Assembly: GCA_020558355.1 (NCBI GenBank)
Contig: JAJCKG010000008.1
Span: 1 to 64,000, forward strand
Source: a bacterium 210820-DFI.6.37
Lineage (GTDB): Bacteria; Bacillota; Clostridia; Peptostreptococcales; Anaerovoracaceae
Reading direction: 5' to 3'
Length of the DNA stretch: 64,000 bases
A model generated the notes under the pieces. It was not told where the DNA came from and did not search any database. It was given only the letters and a program-made list of their open reading frames with translations. The position numbers were made by a program, and so were the translations under genes. Below, piece by piece: positions 9,728-18,343 of the stretch (within the stretch, counting starts at the first letter, position 1; every line of letters starts with the position of its first letter).

Positions 9728-10714
9728 TTATTTCTCCGCACCCTTCAGGGTGTATTCATATTCTGTGCCGTCAAAATAAATATACAAAGTAACATCCTTC
9801 TGCTTCCATTCTTTCGGCACATTGACCAGCGCGTGGATTTTCTTTGTTTTTCCCACTTTGACGGAAGCCTTCTCCTTTAGATCCTTTCCGTTATCCGTTT
9901 CCACAATCACAAAGCTGTCATTGACTTCTCCGTCACATACAGCCACAGCCCCGACAAAGGTCGCGGCGTCACAGGCGGTTTCCTGCAGATTTTTCACGGT
10001 CAGCTGGGCGTCCAGCAGCAGATTATCGCTTCCCTTCGGCGTGTAGTAGGCGTAATCGTCCGTATCTGAGGCCTTGGAAGGGTTAACCCGTTTTCCGATG
10101 GAAGCCTTGTTTAAGGTAATCTGACCGACGCCTTCCGCAGTGACAGCCTTCCCCTTCTCCAGGGGCACAGCAGCCGCTACCGCTTTGGAAGTGTCGCAGC
10201 TAAGGCTGTAGGCTTCTTCGCCTTTATACAGGCTGCTGGTAAAAGTCAGCTTTATCTGCGCCTGGCCCCGGGTGGTTTCCTGACCATCGGCAAGAATATA
10301 TACCTGCCCTTCATCACCCGCTTCGATTTCTCCGCTTCTCTGGAGCTGCGTCCCGTTTTCGCTGAGAAGCATGCATTCCCCGGTGGTGTATTCCTGGTCC
10401 CCCTGGGTCAAAGTCACATGAGCCAGATTCGCCGCTTTTATGTTGTGATCTGACAGATTTTTCACTTTTGCGGTGAGCACCACATAGACCTGATCCTTCA
10501 GCTCGCCCTCGTAGACCCATCCGTCTTCGTGCCCTTTGGGAGCATACATCTCGCTGGCCCGCACCAGCACATTGCTCGGTGTAAACTGGATATAATCACC
10601 TACCGTTGTGGTTTTTCCCAGTTCTAATTCCACCTCGTCACCGCTGCCACAGGAAAACAGCGTCAGAACCGCAAGCAGCAGTATGGCCAAAGCCAAAATT
10701 GATTTTTTCTTCAT
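9728..10714 (-). CDS. Putative lipoprotein with Ig-like repeats
   Basis: Not assigned to a named family. The first 22 residues are a signal peptide with lipobox LFSCGS, so the mature protein should be lipid-anchored outside the membrane. The rest (328 residues in total) appears as two beta-rich segments of similar pattern, roughly 30-165 and 185-325, each with a phrase like VVLTAKVKNLSDHNI or LLDAQLTVKNLQETA. That resembles the DUF4352/DUF5067 type of immunoglobulin-like domain of Gram-positive lipoproteins. ATG start with CAAGGAGGGATT. It lies between metG and tatD on the same strand; a functional link to either is not evident. Confidence 0.75.
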   Translation of the reverse strand: MKKKSILALAILLLAVLTLFSCGSGDEVELELGKTTTVGDYIQFTPSNVLVRASEMYAPKGHEDGWVYEGELKDQVYVVLTAKVKNLSDHNIKAANLAHVTLTQGDQEYTTGECMLLSENGTQLQRSGEIEAGDEGQVYILADGQETTRGQAQIKLTFTSSLYKGEEAYSLSCDTSKAVAAAVPLEKGKAVTAEGVGQITLNKASIGKRVNPSKASDTDDYAYYTPKGSDNLLLDAQLTVKNLQETACDAATFVGAVAVCDGEVNDSFVIVETDNGKDLKEKASVKVGKTKKIHALVNVPKEWKQKDVTLYIYFDGTEYEYTLKGAEK

Positions 10715-10816
10715 AATCCCTCCTTGAAAACAAAGCGCTTCTGGCGCCCTTTCCCATTTCCCTTCAAAGGCAAGGCCCGCCGCCGGAAAACCCGGCCGTC
10801 GCCCCGCAGATGTTGA

Positions 10817-10849
10817 GGGCCATATCCTATTAACATCAGGATATGGCCC
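10817..10849. terminator. Perfect 12-bp hairpin after metG
   Basis: Arms GGGCCATATCCT and AGGATATGGCCC around a 9-nt loop, 63 nt past the metG stop. There is no T-run on either side, so it may stabilise RNA ends or act as a weak or factor-aided terminator. The rest of the 10715-10911 gap shows nothing else I can name. Confidence 0.5.
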
Positions 10850-10911
10850 TTATAGAAAGGAGATGCCCCGCGAATCCAAAAGACCCAGGGCCATGTATAA
10901 TACAAATTCAG

Positions 10912-12846
10912 CTAAGTTACCGGATTTCCGTCGTCCGCAATGGTAGTCACGAATTCGCAGCGCTCTTTTCCGTCCACCACATTGTCAGCAAACAGCAGCA
11001 TTCCCTTTGATTCCAGCCCTCTCAGCTTTCTCGGCTTCAGGTTGGCGACAACAACAACCTTCTTGCCCACACATTCCTCCGGTTTAAAATCCGCGGCAAC
11101 GCCGGAAATGATCTGGCGCTTTTCCGTTCCCATCTTCACCTGGAACACCAGCAGCTTGTCCGCCTTCGGATGCTTTTCCGCGGAAAGGATAGTTCCCACC
11201 CGCAGATCCAGCTTGTCAAAGTCATCATATTCAATCGGATCCTTCAGCTCCAGCGGAATATTTTCGTCTTCGCTTCCGCCCTTCAGAGCCTCCAGCTCTT
11301 CCAGTTCTTTTTCGATATCCAGTCTTGGGAAAATCAGTTTTCCCTTCTTCACCTGTTCACCCTGCATCATATCAAAGGTGAAAGCGTCTTCCCACGCCAC
11401 ATCCGCGTACCACAGGCCCAGCTGCTTTCTGATTTCATCGGAAGTGGTGTGCATGAACGGATGGATCAGCACAGAAACGATCCGCAGCGTTTCCGCCAGG
11501 TTGTGGAGCACCGTATCCAGGCGCGGCTTGTCCGCTTCGTTCTTTGCCAGAATCCAAGGCGTATTTTCATCGATATATTTGTTGGCTCTTCGCACCGCGA
11601 TCCAGATTTCCTCCAGAGCCAGATTGAATTCGAACTTGTCCATCCGCTCTTCCACCTTGTGTCCGGCACAAGTCGCAATGGCTTTCAGATCCTTGTCGGT
11701 CTCGTCCTCTTCACCGCTGGCTTCTGGCACAAAGCCGCCGTTGTATTTTTCGATCATGGAAACGGTACGGGAAACCAGGTTGCCCAGATCGTTTGCCAGA
11801 TCGTAATTCATTCTCTTTAACATCACCTCATTGGTGAAAATGCCGTCCTGTCCGAAGGTATATTCTCTCAGCAGGAAGTATTTCAACGCGTCGATTCCGT
11901 AGCGATCGATCAGCATGACAGGATCTACTACATTGCCCTTGGATTTGGACATTTTGCCCCCTTCCAGCAGCAGCCATCCATGTCCCAGCACCTGCTTCGG
12001 AAGCGGCAGCTCCATGGACATAAGCATTGCGGGCCAGATAATGGTATGGAATCTTACGATTTCCTTTCCTACAAGATGTACGTTTACCGGCCAGTACTTT
12101 TCATACAGCTCCAGTTCATCCGGATAGCCCAGCGCCGTGATGTAGTTGGTAAGCGCGTCCAGCCATACATAAATTACATGCTTTTCATCAATTGGAACCG
12201 GAATACCCCAGTCAAAGGTAGATCTGGAGATGCACAGATCCTCCAGGCCCTGTTTTACAAAGGAGATCATCTCATTTCGTCTGCTTTCCGGCTCGAGAAA
12301 TTCCGGATTCTGTTCAAACAGCTCCAGCAGCTTGTCCTGATATTTAGAAAGACGGAAGAAGTAAGCCTCTTCCTTTGCCTTCTCTACCGGCCGTCCGCAG
12401 TCCGGGCATTTTCCGTCTACCAGCTGGCTTTCTGTCCAGAAGGATTCGCAAGGCGTACAGTACATACCCTCATATTCGCCCTTATAGATGTCGCCCTTTT
12501 CATAAAGCTGCATAAAGATCTTCTGCACCCGCTGGATGTGGCGGGGCTCTGTGGTGCGGATGAAGTCATCGTAGGAAATTTCCATGGTCTTCCACAAATC
12601 TTTTACTCCGCTTACGATCTTATCTACATATTCCTGCGGCGTTACACCCTGTTCTTTCGCAATGGTCTCAATCTTCTGTCCATGCTCGTCCGTACCTGTA
12701 AGAAACCGCACATCATAGCCGCACAACCGCTTAAAACGGGCCATAGCGTCAGCCATTACGGTACAATAGGTATGTCCTATATGAAGGTTTGAGCTTGGAT
12801 AGTAAATAGGCGTTGTAATATAATATTTGCCTTTGCTTTCTGTCAT
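10912..12846 (-). CDS. metG: Methionyl-tRNA synthetase
   Basis: Charges initiator and elongator tRNA-Met. The class I signature [10 protein letters not shown] is near residue 20, the KMSKS loop [13 protein letters not shown] near 300, and zinc cysteines occur in CTPCESF...GKCPDCGRP. The anticodon-binding helical domain follows. The last ~110 residues form a C-terminal OB-fold tRNA-binding domain ([23 protein letters not shown]). At 644 residues it has the usual size for the two-part bacterial type. Start ATG with AGGAAAGGAATGATCAACA. The 138-nt upstream gap shows no T-box features. Confidence 0.97.
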   Translation of the reverse strand: MTESKGKYYITTPIYYPSSNLHIGHTYCTVMADAMARFKRLCGYDVRFLTGTDEHGQKIETIAKEQGVTPQEYVDKIVSGVKDLWKTMEISYDDFIRTTEPRHIQRVQKIFMQLYEKGDIYKGEYEGMYCTPCESFWTESQLVDGKCPDCGRPVEKAKEEAYFFRLSKYQDKLLELFEQNPEFLEPESRRNEMISFVKQGLEDLCISRSTFDWGIPVPIDEKHVIYVWLDALTNYITALGYPDELELYEKYWPVNVHLVGKEIVRFHTIIWPAMLMSMELPLPKQVLGHGWLLLEGGKMSKSKGNVVDPVMLIDRYGIDALKYFLLREYTFGQDGIFTNEVMLKRMNYDLANDLGNLVSRTVSMIEKYNGGFVPEASGEEDETDKDLKAIATCAGHKVEERMDKFEFNLALEEIWIAVRRANKYIDENTPWILAKNEADKPRLDTVLHNLAETLRIVSVLIHPFMHTTSDEIRKQLGLWYADVAWEDAFTFDMMQGEQVKKGKLIFPRLDIEKELEELEALKGGSEDENIPLELKDPIEYDDFDKLDLRVGTILSAEKHPKADKLLVFQVKMGTEKRQIISGVAADFKPEECVGKKVVVVANLKPRKLRGLESKGMLLFADNVVDGKERCEFVTTIADDGNPVT

Positions 12847-12984
12847 TGTTGATCATTCCTTTCCTGCGCCGCCTCGAATGGGAGGCAGCGTTGTTATTTA
12901 TTAGAATATCATGGTTTTAAAGTATCGTCAACGAAGGGTCAGATTTTTATTTCAAATGTTCCTGGAATTTTTATAGATTTCCCT

Positions 12985-14079
12985 CTACTCTATTGTGATC
13001 AGCGCTTCCCATTTGCCATAACGTTTTCCATTCACTCGCCGGATATATCCTTTTTCCCGCAATGATTCCATAATTCTTTTTACGCTTCTGAGAGATTTCC
13101 CCGTTTCTACAGCAAGCTCCGCTTGCTTTACGGCCGGGTTCTTTATTATCAATTCCAAAATCGCCAGTTCTTCTAAAGTACATCCTAAAGTGTCAATTTG
13201 GCACTTTGGAACTTTAGAGATGGCACTTTTGGAATGATCAGCAACCACATAATCAACATGCGTATGCCTATTTTTCAACTCGTAGTCCGTTCCCAGAAGC
13301 AGATTACTGAAGAACCGTTCCAGAAACTTGGTCGTAGCGTGAACGCCATTTTGTAAATCATTGTAGTTTGCTCTTACCAAAGCATTTCGGAAATACCAGG
13401 AATTTTTCTCGAACGCGTCATTATTTACACGAAAGCCAAATGTTTTCATATATTTAACCATGAAAACCGCTGTCGCTCTGGTGTTGCCTTCACAAAATGG
13501 GTGAATCTGCCAAATGTCAGAAGCAAACTTTGCCAGATGCTTTACTGACGCGTTTACAGATAAGCCTTCATAGTGAAACTTCTTCTCTGTGGCAAAATCG
13601 TAATCCAGTGTATCCCGGATACTGTTCCATGCCGCGTAAGTGACTGTATCGCCTTTCAGTACCCATTCCTTCTTTGTAATGTTATACTGCCTGATCTGAC
13701 CCGCATGATCAAATACACCTTCAAACAGTCTGCGGTGAATGGCAAGCCATTCCGCAGGCGAGAACTGGAAGGTCTTTTCTCCCAAAAGCTTTGCAATTCT
13801 TGCCGATACAATATCCGCTTCCTTTGTATCGTTTTCCACTTCAACGCGGTCAGCGCGCTGTTCATAGTAGCTCTGGATGCGCTTCTGCGCTTCATCAATA
13901 CTGATCTTACCCTCAATATGTTCCTTTGCGGTATCCAGCAAATATGCCGATGTTTTCAATCCGTCTACCGCCTGTAATCCGATTGCTGTCTGCCACGCTT
14001 CACTCTTTTCAATTTTTCCGGGTTCGCCCTGCTTTATATATTCTTCAAGCTCAAATTGCCAGTTCTTTTCTTCTGACAT
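12985..14079 (-). CDS. Fic family protein with antitoxin-like N-terminus and winged helix
   Basis: Fic domains transfer AMP or related groups from nucleotides to protein hydroxyls. Three parts are visible. Residues 15-75 resemble VbhA-type inhibitory antitoxin helices (AVDGLKTSA...EGKISIDEAQKRI). The Fic core carries HPFCEGNTRATAVF near residue 190. A C-terminal HTH follows (ELAVETGKSLRSVKRIMESLREKGYI). The motif departs from HxFx(D/E)GNGRxxR: Thr replaces the second Gly, and Ala stands at the second Arg. The inhibitory Glu appears to be Asp (VDG). ATG start with GAGGTGCGACT. It is not paired with a separate antitoxin gene, so it is probably self-regulated or a DNA-binding regulator. Confidence 0.85.
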   Translation of the reverse strand: MSEEKNWQFELEEYIKQGEPGKIEKSEAWQTAIGLQAVDGLKTSAYLLDTAKEHIEGKISIDEAQKRIQSYYEQRADRVEVENDTKEADIVSARIAKLLGEKTFQFSPAEWLAIHRRLFEGVFDHAGQIRQYNITKKEWVLKGDTVTYAAWNSIRDTLDYDFATEKKFHYEGLSVNASVKHLAKFASDIWQIHPFCEGNTRATAVFMVKYMKTFGFRVNNDAFEKNSWYFRNALVRANYNDLQNGVHATTKFLERFFSNLLLGTDYELKNRHTHVDYVVADHSKSAISKVPKCQIDTLGCTLEELAILELIIKNPAVKQAELAVETGKSLRSVKRIMESLREKGYIRRVNGKRYGKWEALITIE

Positions 14080-14279
14080 AGTCGCACCTCATTTCCCTGA
14101 TTTAATATGGAATTCGGAAAGTTAATATTTATTTTAGATATTAATACATAAAATACCCCATAAATGAAAAAGTCCCACCGGGCTGCGCATGAAAACCAGA
14201 GGCGTGGTGGGTTCTGTTATTGTCATTATACAACTTTTATTTCCACTGTCAAGATTTCATTTTTTATTTCAAAATTTCC

Positions 14280-14331
14280 TTGACAAACTCCGCACTATGT
14301 ATTATTGTACTAAGTAGTTAATACAATAATA
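14280..14331 (+). promoter_or_regulatory. Promoter and operator of the GntR-ABC operon
   Basis: TTGACA (14280-14285), 17-nt spacer, TATTGT (14303-14308). A perfect inverted repeat, TATTATTGTA-12-TACAATAATA (14300-14331), covers the -10 and start site, as expected for autorepression by the GntR protein encoded next. RBS AAAGGAGGAACC follows. Confidence 0.75.
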
Positions 14332-14356
14332 CAAACAAAAAGGAGGAACCAAGTCC

Positions 14357-14725
14357 ATGGAATGGGTATTTAAAGAAGGGGTCGCCATCTACACTCAGCT
14401 CATGGAACAGATCAAGCTGCGGATCGCCGGCGGTACCTTCCGGCCGGGCGAAAAGATCCCACCGGTTCGGGAGCTGGCCGTAGAGGCAGGAGTCAACCCG
14501 AATACCATGCAGCGCGCTCTGTCGGAGCTGGAGCGGGAAGGCCTGCTGTATTCTGTCAGAACAAGCGGTAGATATGTGACGGAGGAGGAAGCAATGTTAA
14601 AGACATTACAGAAATCATTAAGTGAAAAATTTATACAGGAGCTTTTTGAGAACCTGAACAAGCTGGGGATGGACCGGGGCGAAATCGTTGCCGCTGTTGC
14701 CCAGTGGGCCAAGGAGGAACAATAA
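14357..14725 (+). CDS. GntR family regulator, YtrA subfamily
   Basis: A 122-residue repressor consisting of the N-terminal winged helix (YTQLMEQIKLRIAGGTFRPG, ELAVEAGVNPNTMQRALSEL) and a short C-terminal dimerisation helix, the build of the YtrA subfamily. Members repress the ABC genes that follow them and respond to cell-envelope stress or antibiotics. The stop codon directly precedes the ATG of the ABC ATPase (TAA then ATG), so the three genes are one operon. The perfect inverted repeat in the promoter is the obvious binding site. Confidence 0.9.
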   Translation: MEWVFKEGVAIYTQLMEQIKLRIAGGTFRPGEKIPPVRELAVEAGVNPNTMQRALSELEREGLLYSVRTSGRYVTEEEAMLKTLQKSLSEKFIQELFENLNKLGMDRGEIVAAVAQWAKEEQ

Positions 14726-15421
14726 ATGTGTGTATTAGAATGCAGAGGGCTTTCCAAAAATTATAGCGGACGCAAAGCCCTGGAAAATGTGGATCTGAAG
14801 CTTTCATCGGATCGTATCGTCGGGCTGCTGGGGCCAAACGGCAGCGGAAAAACTACATTGATCAAGCTGGCCACTGGTCTGCTGCAGCCATCAGGCGGTC
14901 AGATCCTGATCGACGGGCAAAAGCCCGGCGCGGAAACGAAAAAGAAAATCGCCTATCTGCCTGACCGGGAATTTCTTCCCGATTATATGACAGCAAAGCA
15001 GCTGCTGCAGTTTTATCAGGATTTTTACCCTGACTTTCAGCCGGAAAAAGCTTCCGCTATGCTTGAAAACCTGGGTATTCAGGAATCCATGCGGATGAAA
15101 AAGATGTCCAAGGGTACAAAAGAAAAGATTCAGCTGCTCCTTACAATGAGCAGAAACGCAAAAATTTATCTGCTGGATGAACCCATTGCCGGCGTGGACC
15201 CGGCCGCGAGAGACTATATCCTTAAGACTATTATCACCAATTACTGCCCGAATTCTCTGGTGATCATCTGCACCCATCTGATCGCGGATATCGAACATAT
15301 TCTGGATGAGGCAGTCTTCCTCAAAGAGGGACATATCGTCATGCATAAAAACGCAGATCAGATCCGGGAGGAAACGGGGAAAAATATCGACGGACTGTTC
15401 AGGGAGGTATTCAAATGTTAG
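14726..15421 (+). CDS. ABC transporter ATP-binding protein
   Basis: A 231-residue ATPase of the BcrA/YtrB group. Walker A GPNGSGKTT is near residue 36, and Walker B IYLLDEPIAGVDP near 150. The signature loop reads MSKGTKEKIQLLL rather than LSGGQ, a departure also common in this subgroup. RBS AAGGAGG lies inside the gntR end. The gene overlaps the permease gene by 7 nt. The likely role is export of, or protection against, a membrane-active compound or peptide; the substrate is unknown. Confidence 0.92.
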   Translation: MCVLECRGLSKNYSGRKALENVDLKLSSDRIVGLLGPNGSGKTTLIKLATGLLQPSGGQILIDGQKPGAETKKKIAYLPDREFLPDYMTAKQLLQFYQDFYPDFQPEKASAMLENLGIQESMRMKKMSKGTKEKIQLLLTMSRNAKIYLLDEPIAGVDPAARDYILKTIITNYCPNSLVIICTHLIADIEHILDEAVFLKEGHIVMHKNADQIREETGKNIDGLFREVFKC

Positions 15422-16227
15422 GGACTTTAATGAAATATGAATTTAAAGCAGTAGGCCGGCTCCTGCTGCCGCTGTACGGAGCCTGGATCCTAACCGCTGT
15501 TATTCTGGGGCTGTCCTTCCGGCTCTATCGGACGACTTCCGGTATCTGGCAGGTAATTATGACCGGATCTACCACGTTATACGGCCTTTTCTCAGCGGCC
15601 GCTGTCATTCTTACGGCCTTTATCCTGATTCAGCGATTTTATAAAAACCTGCTGGGAAATGAGGGGTATTTTATGTTTGCTCTTCCTGTCACCACAGGAA
15701 AGCACCTTCTCAATAAAACCATCTCCGCTGTAGTCTGGCTTTTCATAGGCTGCGCTGCCGCCATACTGACCGGCCTGATCATCTCAGTAGCCGATGAAGG
15801 CACGCAGGTTTTCCACACCTTCGCCCAGTTCTGGAACGATGTGGTCCGGTTCATTTTCTCAGATGGAAAGAGTGTTCTGATGGTCCTGGAAGTCCTGGCG
15901 CTTGCGATTCTTTACTGCGGAGAAGTGGCCGCGAAAATCTACGCCGCCATCGCTGTGGGCCATCAGTGGGGCAGCCACCGGGTTCTGGGAGCCATCGGCG
16001 CTTATATTGGTTTTGGCATTTTGGAGCTGATTCTGGTAAGCATTCTGGGCAGGGTTGCCGATACGGACAGAATCAGCGGCCTGATCACTTGGCTTATCAA
16101 TGACGCGGATCATTTCTTCTCCTGCCAAATGTGGCTCCTGGGGATCTTTATCTCAATGGCAGTGCTTTTGGCCGCTTACTGGTTCGTCACTTGGAAGCTG
16201 CTGGATAAGCGTCTCAATCTGGAATAG
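15415..16227 (+). CDS. ABC transporter permease
   Basis: A 270-residue integral membrane protein with six hydrophobic segments (near 18-38, 58-78, 100-125, 155-180, 195-215 and 240-260). It has the ABC-2 type layout that fits the preceding ATPase. ATG start with AGGGAGGTATTCAA inside the ATPase end and a 7-nt overlap, so translation is coupled. No substrate-binding protein is encoded nearby, which agrees with an exporter or resistance function. Confidence 0.85.
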   Translation: MLGTLMKYEFKAVGRLLLPLYGAWILTAVILGLSFRLYRTTSGIWQVIMTGSTTLYGLFSAAAVILTAFILIQRFYKNLLGNEGYFMFALPVTTGKHLLNKTISAVVWLFIGCAAAILTGLIISVADEGTQVFHTFAQFWNDVVRFIFSDGKSVLMVLEVLALAILYCGEVAAKIYAAIAVGHQWGSHRVLGAIGAYIGFGILELILVSILGRVADTDRISGLITWLINDADHFFSCQMWLLGIFISMAVLLAAYWFVTWKLLDKRLNLE

Positions 16228-16272
16228 ACGAATCTATCATTTGTGTGTTGTGTTTAATGTAAACAAGAGAGG

Positions 16273-16296
16273 GCGCGGCTCTATAGGGGGCCGCGC
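16273..16296 (+). terminator. Terminator of the GntR-ABC operon
   Basis: Stem GCGCGGC/GCCGCGC with a 10-nt loop followed by TTTATC, 46 nt after the permease stop and 17 nt before the convergent hepT stop. Confidence 0.7.
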
Positions 16297-16313
16297 TTTA
16301 TCAGTTGAGGCAG

Positions 16314-16742
16314 TCAGTCCCAGGAATCCAACTCCGCTTCCTCAAGCTTTTCCCTCAGCGTATCCTCCAAAACAGAAAGAGCTGGAATAAAGCTGTCTCG
16401 TATCAAAACAACCAGCTCATCAATATCCTGCTCATTATAAACATGAGCGGAAAGATTTCTTTTTTTCAACATAAGGAGCCATACTTCCGAATCAGAAATA
16501 AAACCCGTTTTATACGCAAGCTTCAAAATATCCCTCGGGGAGCCTGCCCGCGCCCCCGCTACAGAACAGATTTGAAGTACCGCCTGCAGGCTCTTCCACG
16601 CAAGCTCAAAGGTCAGATTAAACTGCCCGACCACTCCTGTCCTGTAGATTTCATCCTCAAAAGCCTGCTTAAAATCCGCGCTTTTCAGTATCTTTAAGCT
16701 GCTTGAAAAATTATCGATCTTTTTCATAAATGATAATACCAT
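16314..16742 (-). CDS. hepT: HEPN toxin-like protein (HI0074/HepT family)
   Basis: A 142-residue all-helical protein of the nucleotidyltransferase substrate-binding (HI0074) family. The HEPN catalytic motif RX4-6HXY is intact as RNLSAHVY near residue 89. This supports RNase toxin activity restrained by adenylylation from the MNT partner. It overlaps the upstream mntA by 32 nt. ATG at 16742 has GGGAG ten bases upstream; an ATG at 16727 is a second choice. The assignment to the MNT-HEPN toxin-antitoxin class follows from motif and gene order; activity is inferred. Confidence 0.85.
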   Translation of the reverse strand: MVLSFMKKIDNFSSSLKILKSADFKQAFEDEIYRTGVVGQFNLTFELAWKSLQAVLQICSVAGARAGSPRDILKLAYKTGFISDSEVWLLMLKKRNLSAHVYNEQDIDELVVLIRDSFIPALSVLEDTLREKLEEAELDSWD

Positions 16743-17004
16743 CCCTTTCTATCTCCCTTTTTAACGCGTCATTAATCCCGCGATCAACCTCAATAATATC
16801 AAACGAAAGTAATGACCACGCCTTGTCATTAATGTCCCAATAAAAACGATCAAAATCTCCGCCGCTTACAGCAATATCAATATCACTTCTTTCATGATTT
16901 GTCCCTTTTGCCCTTGATCCAAAAAGAATGATCTTTTCAACCCGCGCTTCCTTTGCCATGGAAATAATATCTTTTAACACCCGATCAGGAAGATTATATT
17001 TCAT
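16711..17004 (-). CDS. mntA: Minimal nucleotidyltransferase antitoxin (MNT)
   Basis: A 97-residue polymerase-beta-fold nucleotidyltransferase with GSRAKGTNHERSDIDIAV near residue 30, which contains the GSX10DXD metal motif. In characterised MntA-HepT pairs the enzyme AMPylates a tyrosine of the HEPN toxin to silence it. ATG at 17004 has AGGGGAACGGAT in front. A longer reading frame from 17064 is rejected because it would begin inside the -35 box of the gene's own promoter. Confidence 0.87.
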   Translation of the reverse strand: MKYNLPDRVLKDIISMAKEARVEKIILFGSRAKGTNHERSDIDIAVSGGDFDRFYWDINDKAWSLLSFDIIEVDRGINDALKREIERDGIIIYEKDR

Positions 17005-17035
17005 ATCCGTTCCCCTATCCTCTATTGTTACACAG

Positions 17036-17064
17036 ATTATACTCCATTTTGGAGGCTTTCTCAA
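17036..17064 (-). promoter_or_regulatory. Promoter of the mntA-hepT pair
   Basis: Minus strand TTGAGA (17059-17064), 17-nt spacer, TATAAT (17036-17041). The spacer holds a small inverted repeat CTCCA-3-TGGAG. A second, imperfect repeat around ATCGATAA lies further upstream at 17070-17099 and is unassigned. Confidence 0.75.
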
Positions 17065-17115
17065 CGGCCGATCGTTATTGATAAAATGTTATCGATAATG
17101 TTTTTGAAAAAAGTA

Positions 17116-17250
17116 TTGACAGAAAGGCTATGGTACGGTACACTAACGTTAGTTAAAGCTAACTAACTCAAACTACAAGTCCACGTAAGGAATGCAAAAA
17201 ACGTGTCAGTATTCCTTCTTTTTTCCTCATTTAGTTAGCTTGTACTAACT
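17116..17250 (+). promoter_or_regulatory. Promoter, paired operators and leader hairpin of the DUF3793-flavodoxin operon
   Basis: TTGACA (17116-17121), 17-nt spacer, TACACT (17139-17144). A perfect inverted repeat, GTTAGTTA-AAGC-TAACTAAC (17148-17167), covers the start site. A second, imperfect site, AGTTAG-6-CTAACT (17233-17250), lies before the RBS. Between them a stem AAGGAAT/ATTCCTT (17187-17217) ends in CTTTTTTCC and could act as an attenuator. The operator resembles DtxR/IdeR-class metal-repressor sites; that is inference. Confidence 0.65.
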
Positions 17251-17274
17251 TTTTCTGGATCAGGAGGACCCATT

Positions 17275-17826
17275 ATGTTAGAAAAGTATCTAGTTGCTCA
17301 TTGTTCACCTACCCTGGCAGGGTTAAAAAGTGCCAATATATTTAGTTACTCTTTCACATCAATAAAACTTTTATATGAGCAGCTGGAGCTTTGTCGCAGA
17401 GACCTTAGTCCAAAAGGGGTATCGGTCCGCGTGCTGCGGTGTTCAGGAAACACGGCGTTGATTTATGTGTACCGCAGCCACAGAGTCCAGGAAGAATTAA
17501 AGAAGCAGGGTGTTTCTGACTTCCTTTCAAATTATGGGTATGAAACAGACCGGATCGACCTTTGTCTGCAGCGTCTCAGCCTGCGGATAACTTCTCACTC
17601 AGAATTTCCTCATGAGATCGGTCTGTTTCTGGGTTACCCGCTTGAAGATGTAAAGGGCTTCATCAAGCATAAAGGCAAAAACAGCCGCTGCAGCGGATGC
17701 TGGAAGGTCTACTGCAATGAAGTGGAAGCGAGAAAGCTCTTTGCCCGGTTCGAAAAATGCAGAACCATCTATCACGAATTGTTCAGCCGCGGAAGGACGG
17801 TCAGTCAGCTGACTGTAGCCGCTTGA
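17275..17826 (+). CDS. DUF3793 family protein
   Basis: A 183-residue cytosolic protein of the DUF3793 family, found next to flavodoxins and iron-transport genes in Clostridia. The opening with HCSPTLAGLKSANIFSY, the phrase LFLGYPLEDVKGFI near residue 125, and the paired cysteines in CSGCWKVYCNE are family hallmarks. The biochemical role is unknown; the cysteines suggest redox or metal chemistry. ATG with CAGGAGGACCCATT. The flavodoxin gene follows after 36 nt in the same operon, and the upstream operator suggests metal-responsive expression. Confidence 0.8.
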   Translation: MLEKYLVAHCSPTLAGLKSANIFSYSFTSIKLLYEQLELCRRDLSPKGVSVRVLRCSGNTALIYVYRSHRVQEELKKQGVSDFLSNYGYETDRIDLCLQRLSLRITSHSEFPHEIGLFLGYPLEDVKGFIKHKGKNSRCSGCWKVYCNEVEARKLFARFEKCRTIYHELFSRGRTVSQLTVAA

Positions 17827-17862
17827 TTGATAAATTTATAAAAGAAAGAAGAGGTATTGATT

Positions 17863-18285
17863 ATGAGTAAAACAGCAGTAGTATACTGGAGCGGTACAGG
17901 AAATACGGAAGCTATGGCCCGTTTCGTTCTGGAAGGAGCGGAAGGCGCCGGAGCGCAGGCGCAGCTTTTTACCGCAGGGGAATTTTCACCGGAAAAAGCC
18001 GCAGAGTTTGACGCAATTGCTTTTGGATGTCCGTCTATGGGAGCGGAAGTTCTGGAAGAAGAAGAATTCCAGCCTATGTGGGACGCGTGTAAAACCGCTA
18101 TTGCCGGCAAGAAGCTGGGACTGTTCGGATCCTATGGATGGGGAGATGGCGAATGGATGAGAAACTGGGAATCTGAATGCAAGGATTTAGGTCTTTCCCT
18201 GGTTTCCGAACCGGTTCTCGCCAATGAAACGCCCAACGATGATAACGCTGACGATTGCAGATCATTAGGTTCCGCATTGGCATAG
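17863..18285 (+). CDS. Flavodoxin
   Basis: FMN-binding electron carrier of 140 residues, the short-chain clostridial type. The phosphate loop VVYWSGTGNTEAMA is at residues 5-18. FGCPSMGAEVLEEEEFQP and LFGSYGWGDGEWM form the flavin-flanking loops with the usual Trp and Tyr positions. The ATG at 17863 (AGAGGTATTGATT upstream) is preferred over a TTG six bases earlier. Flavodoxin commonly replaces ferredoxin when iron is scarce, which matches the metal-repressor-like operator in front of the operon. Confidence 0.95.
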   Translation: MSKTAVVYWSGTGNTEAMARFVLEGAEGAGAQAQLFTAGEFSPEKAAEFDAIAFGCPSMGAEVLEEEEFQPMWDACKTAIAGKKLGLFGSYGWGDGEWMRNWESECKDLGLSLVSEPVLANETPNDDNADDCRSLGSALA

Positions 18286-18343
18286 CTCAATTATTGTACC
18301 TTCCGATTGAACCATGCGACAAAAAACACGACACTTTTATGTA

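Noticed and set aside
12847..12984. Possible T-box or S-box leader of metG
   Set aside because: The gap is only 138 nt and shows neither the T-box sequence with specifier hairpin nor an S-box fold.
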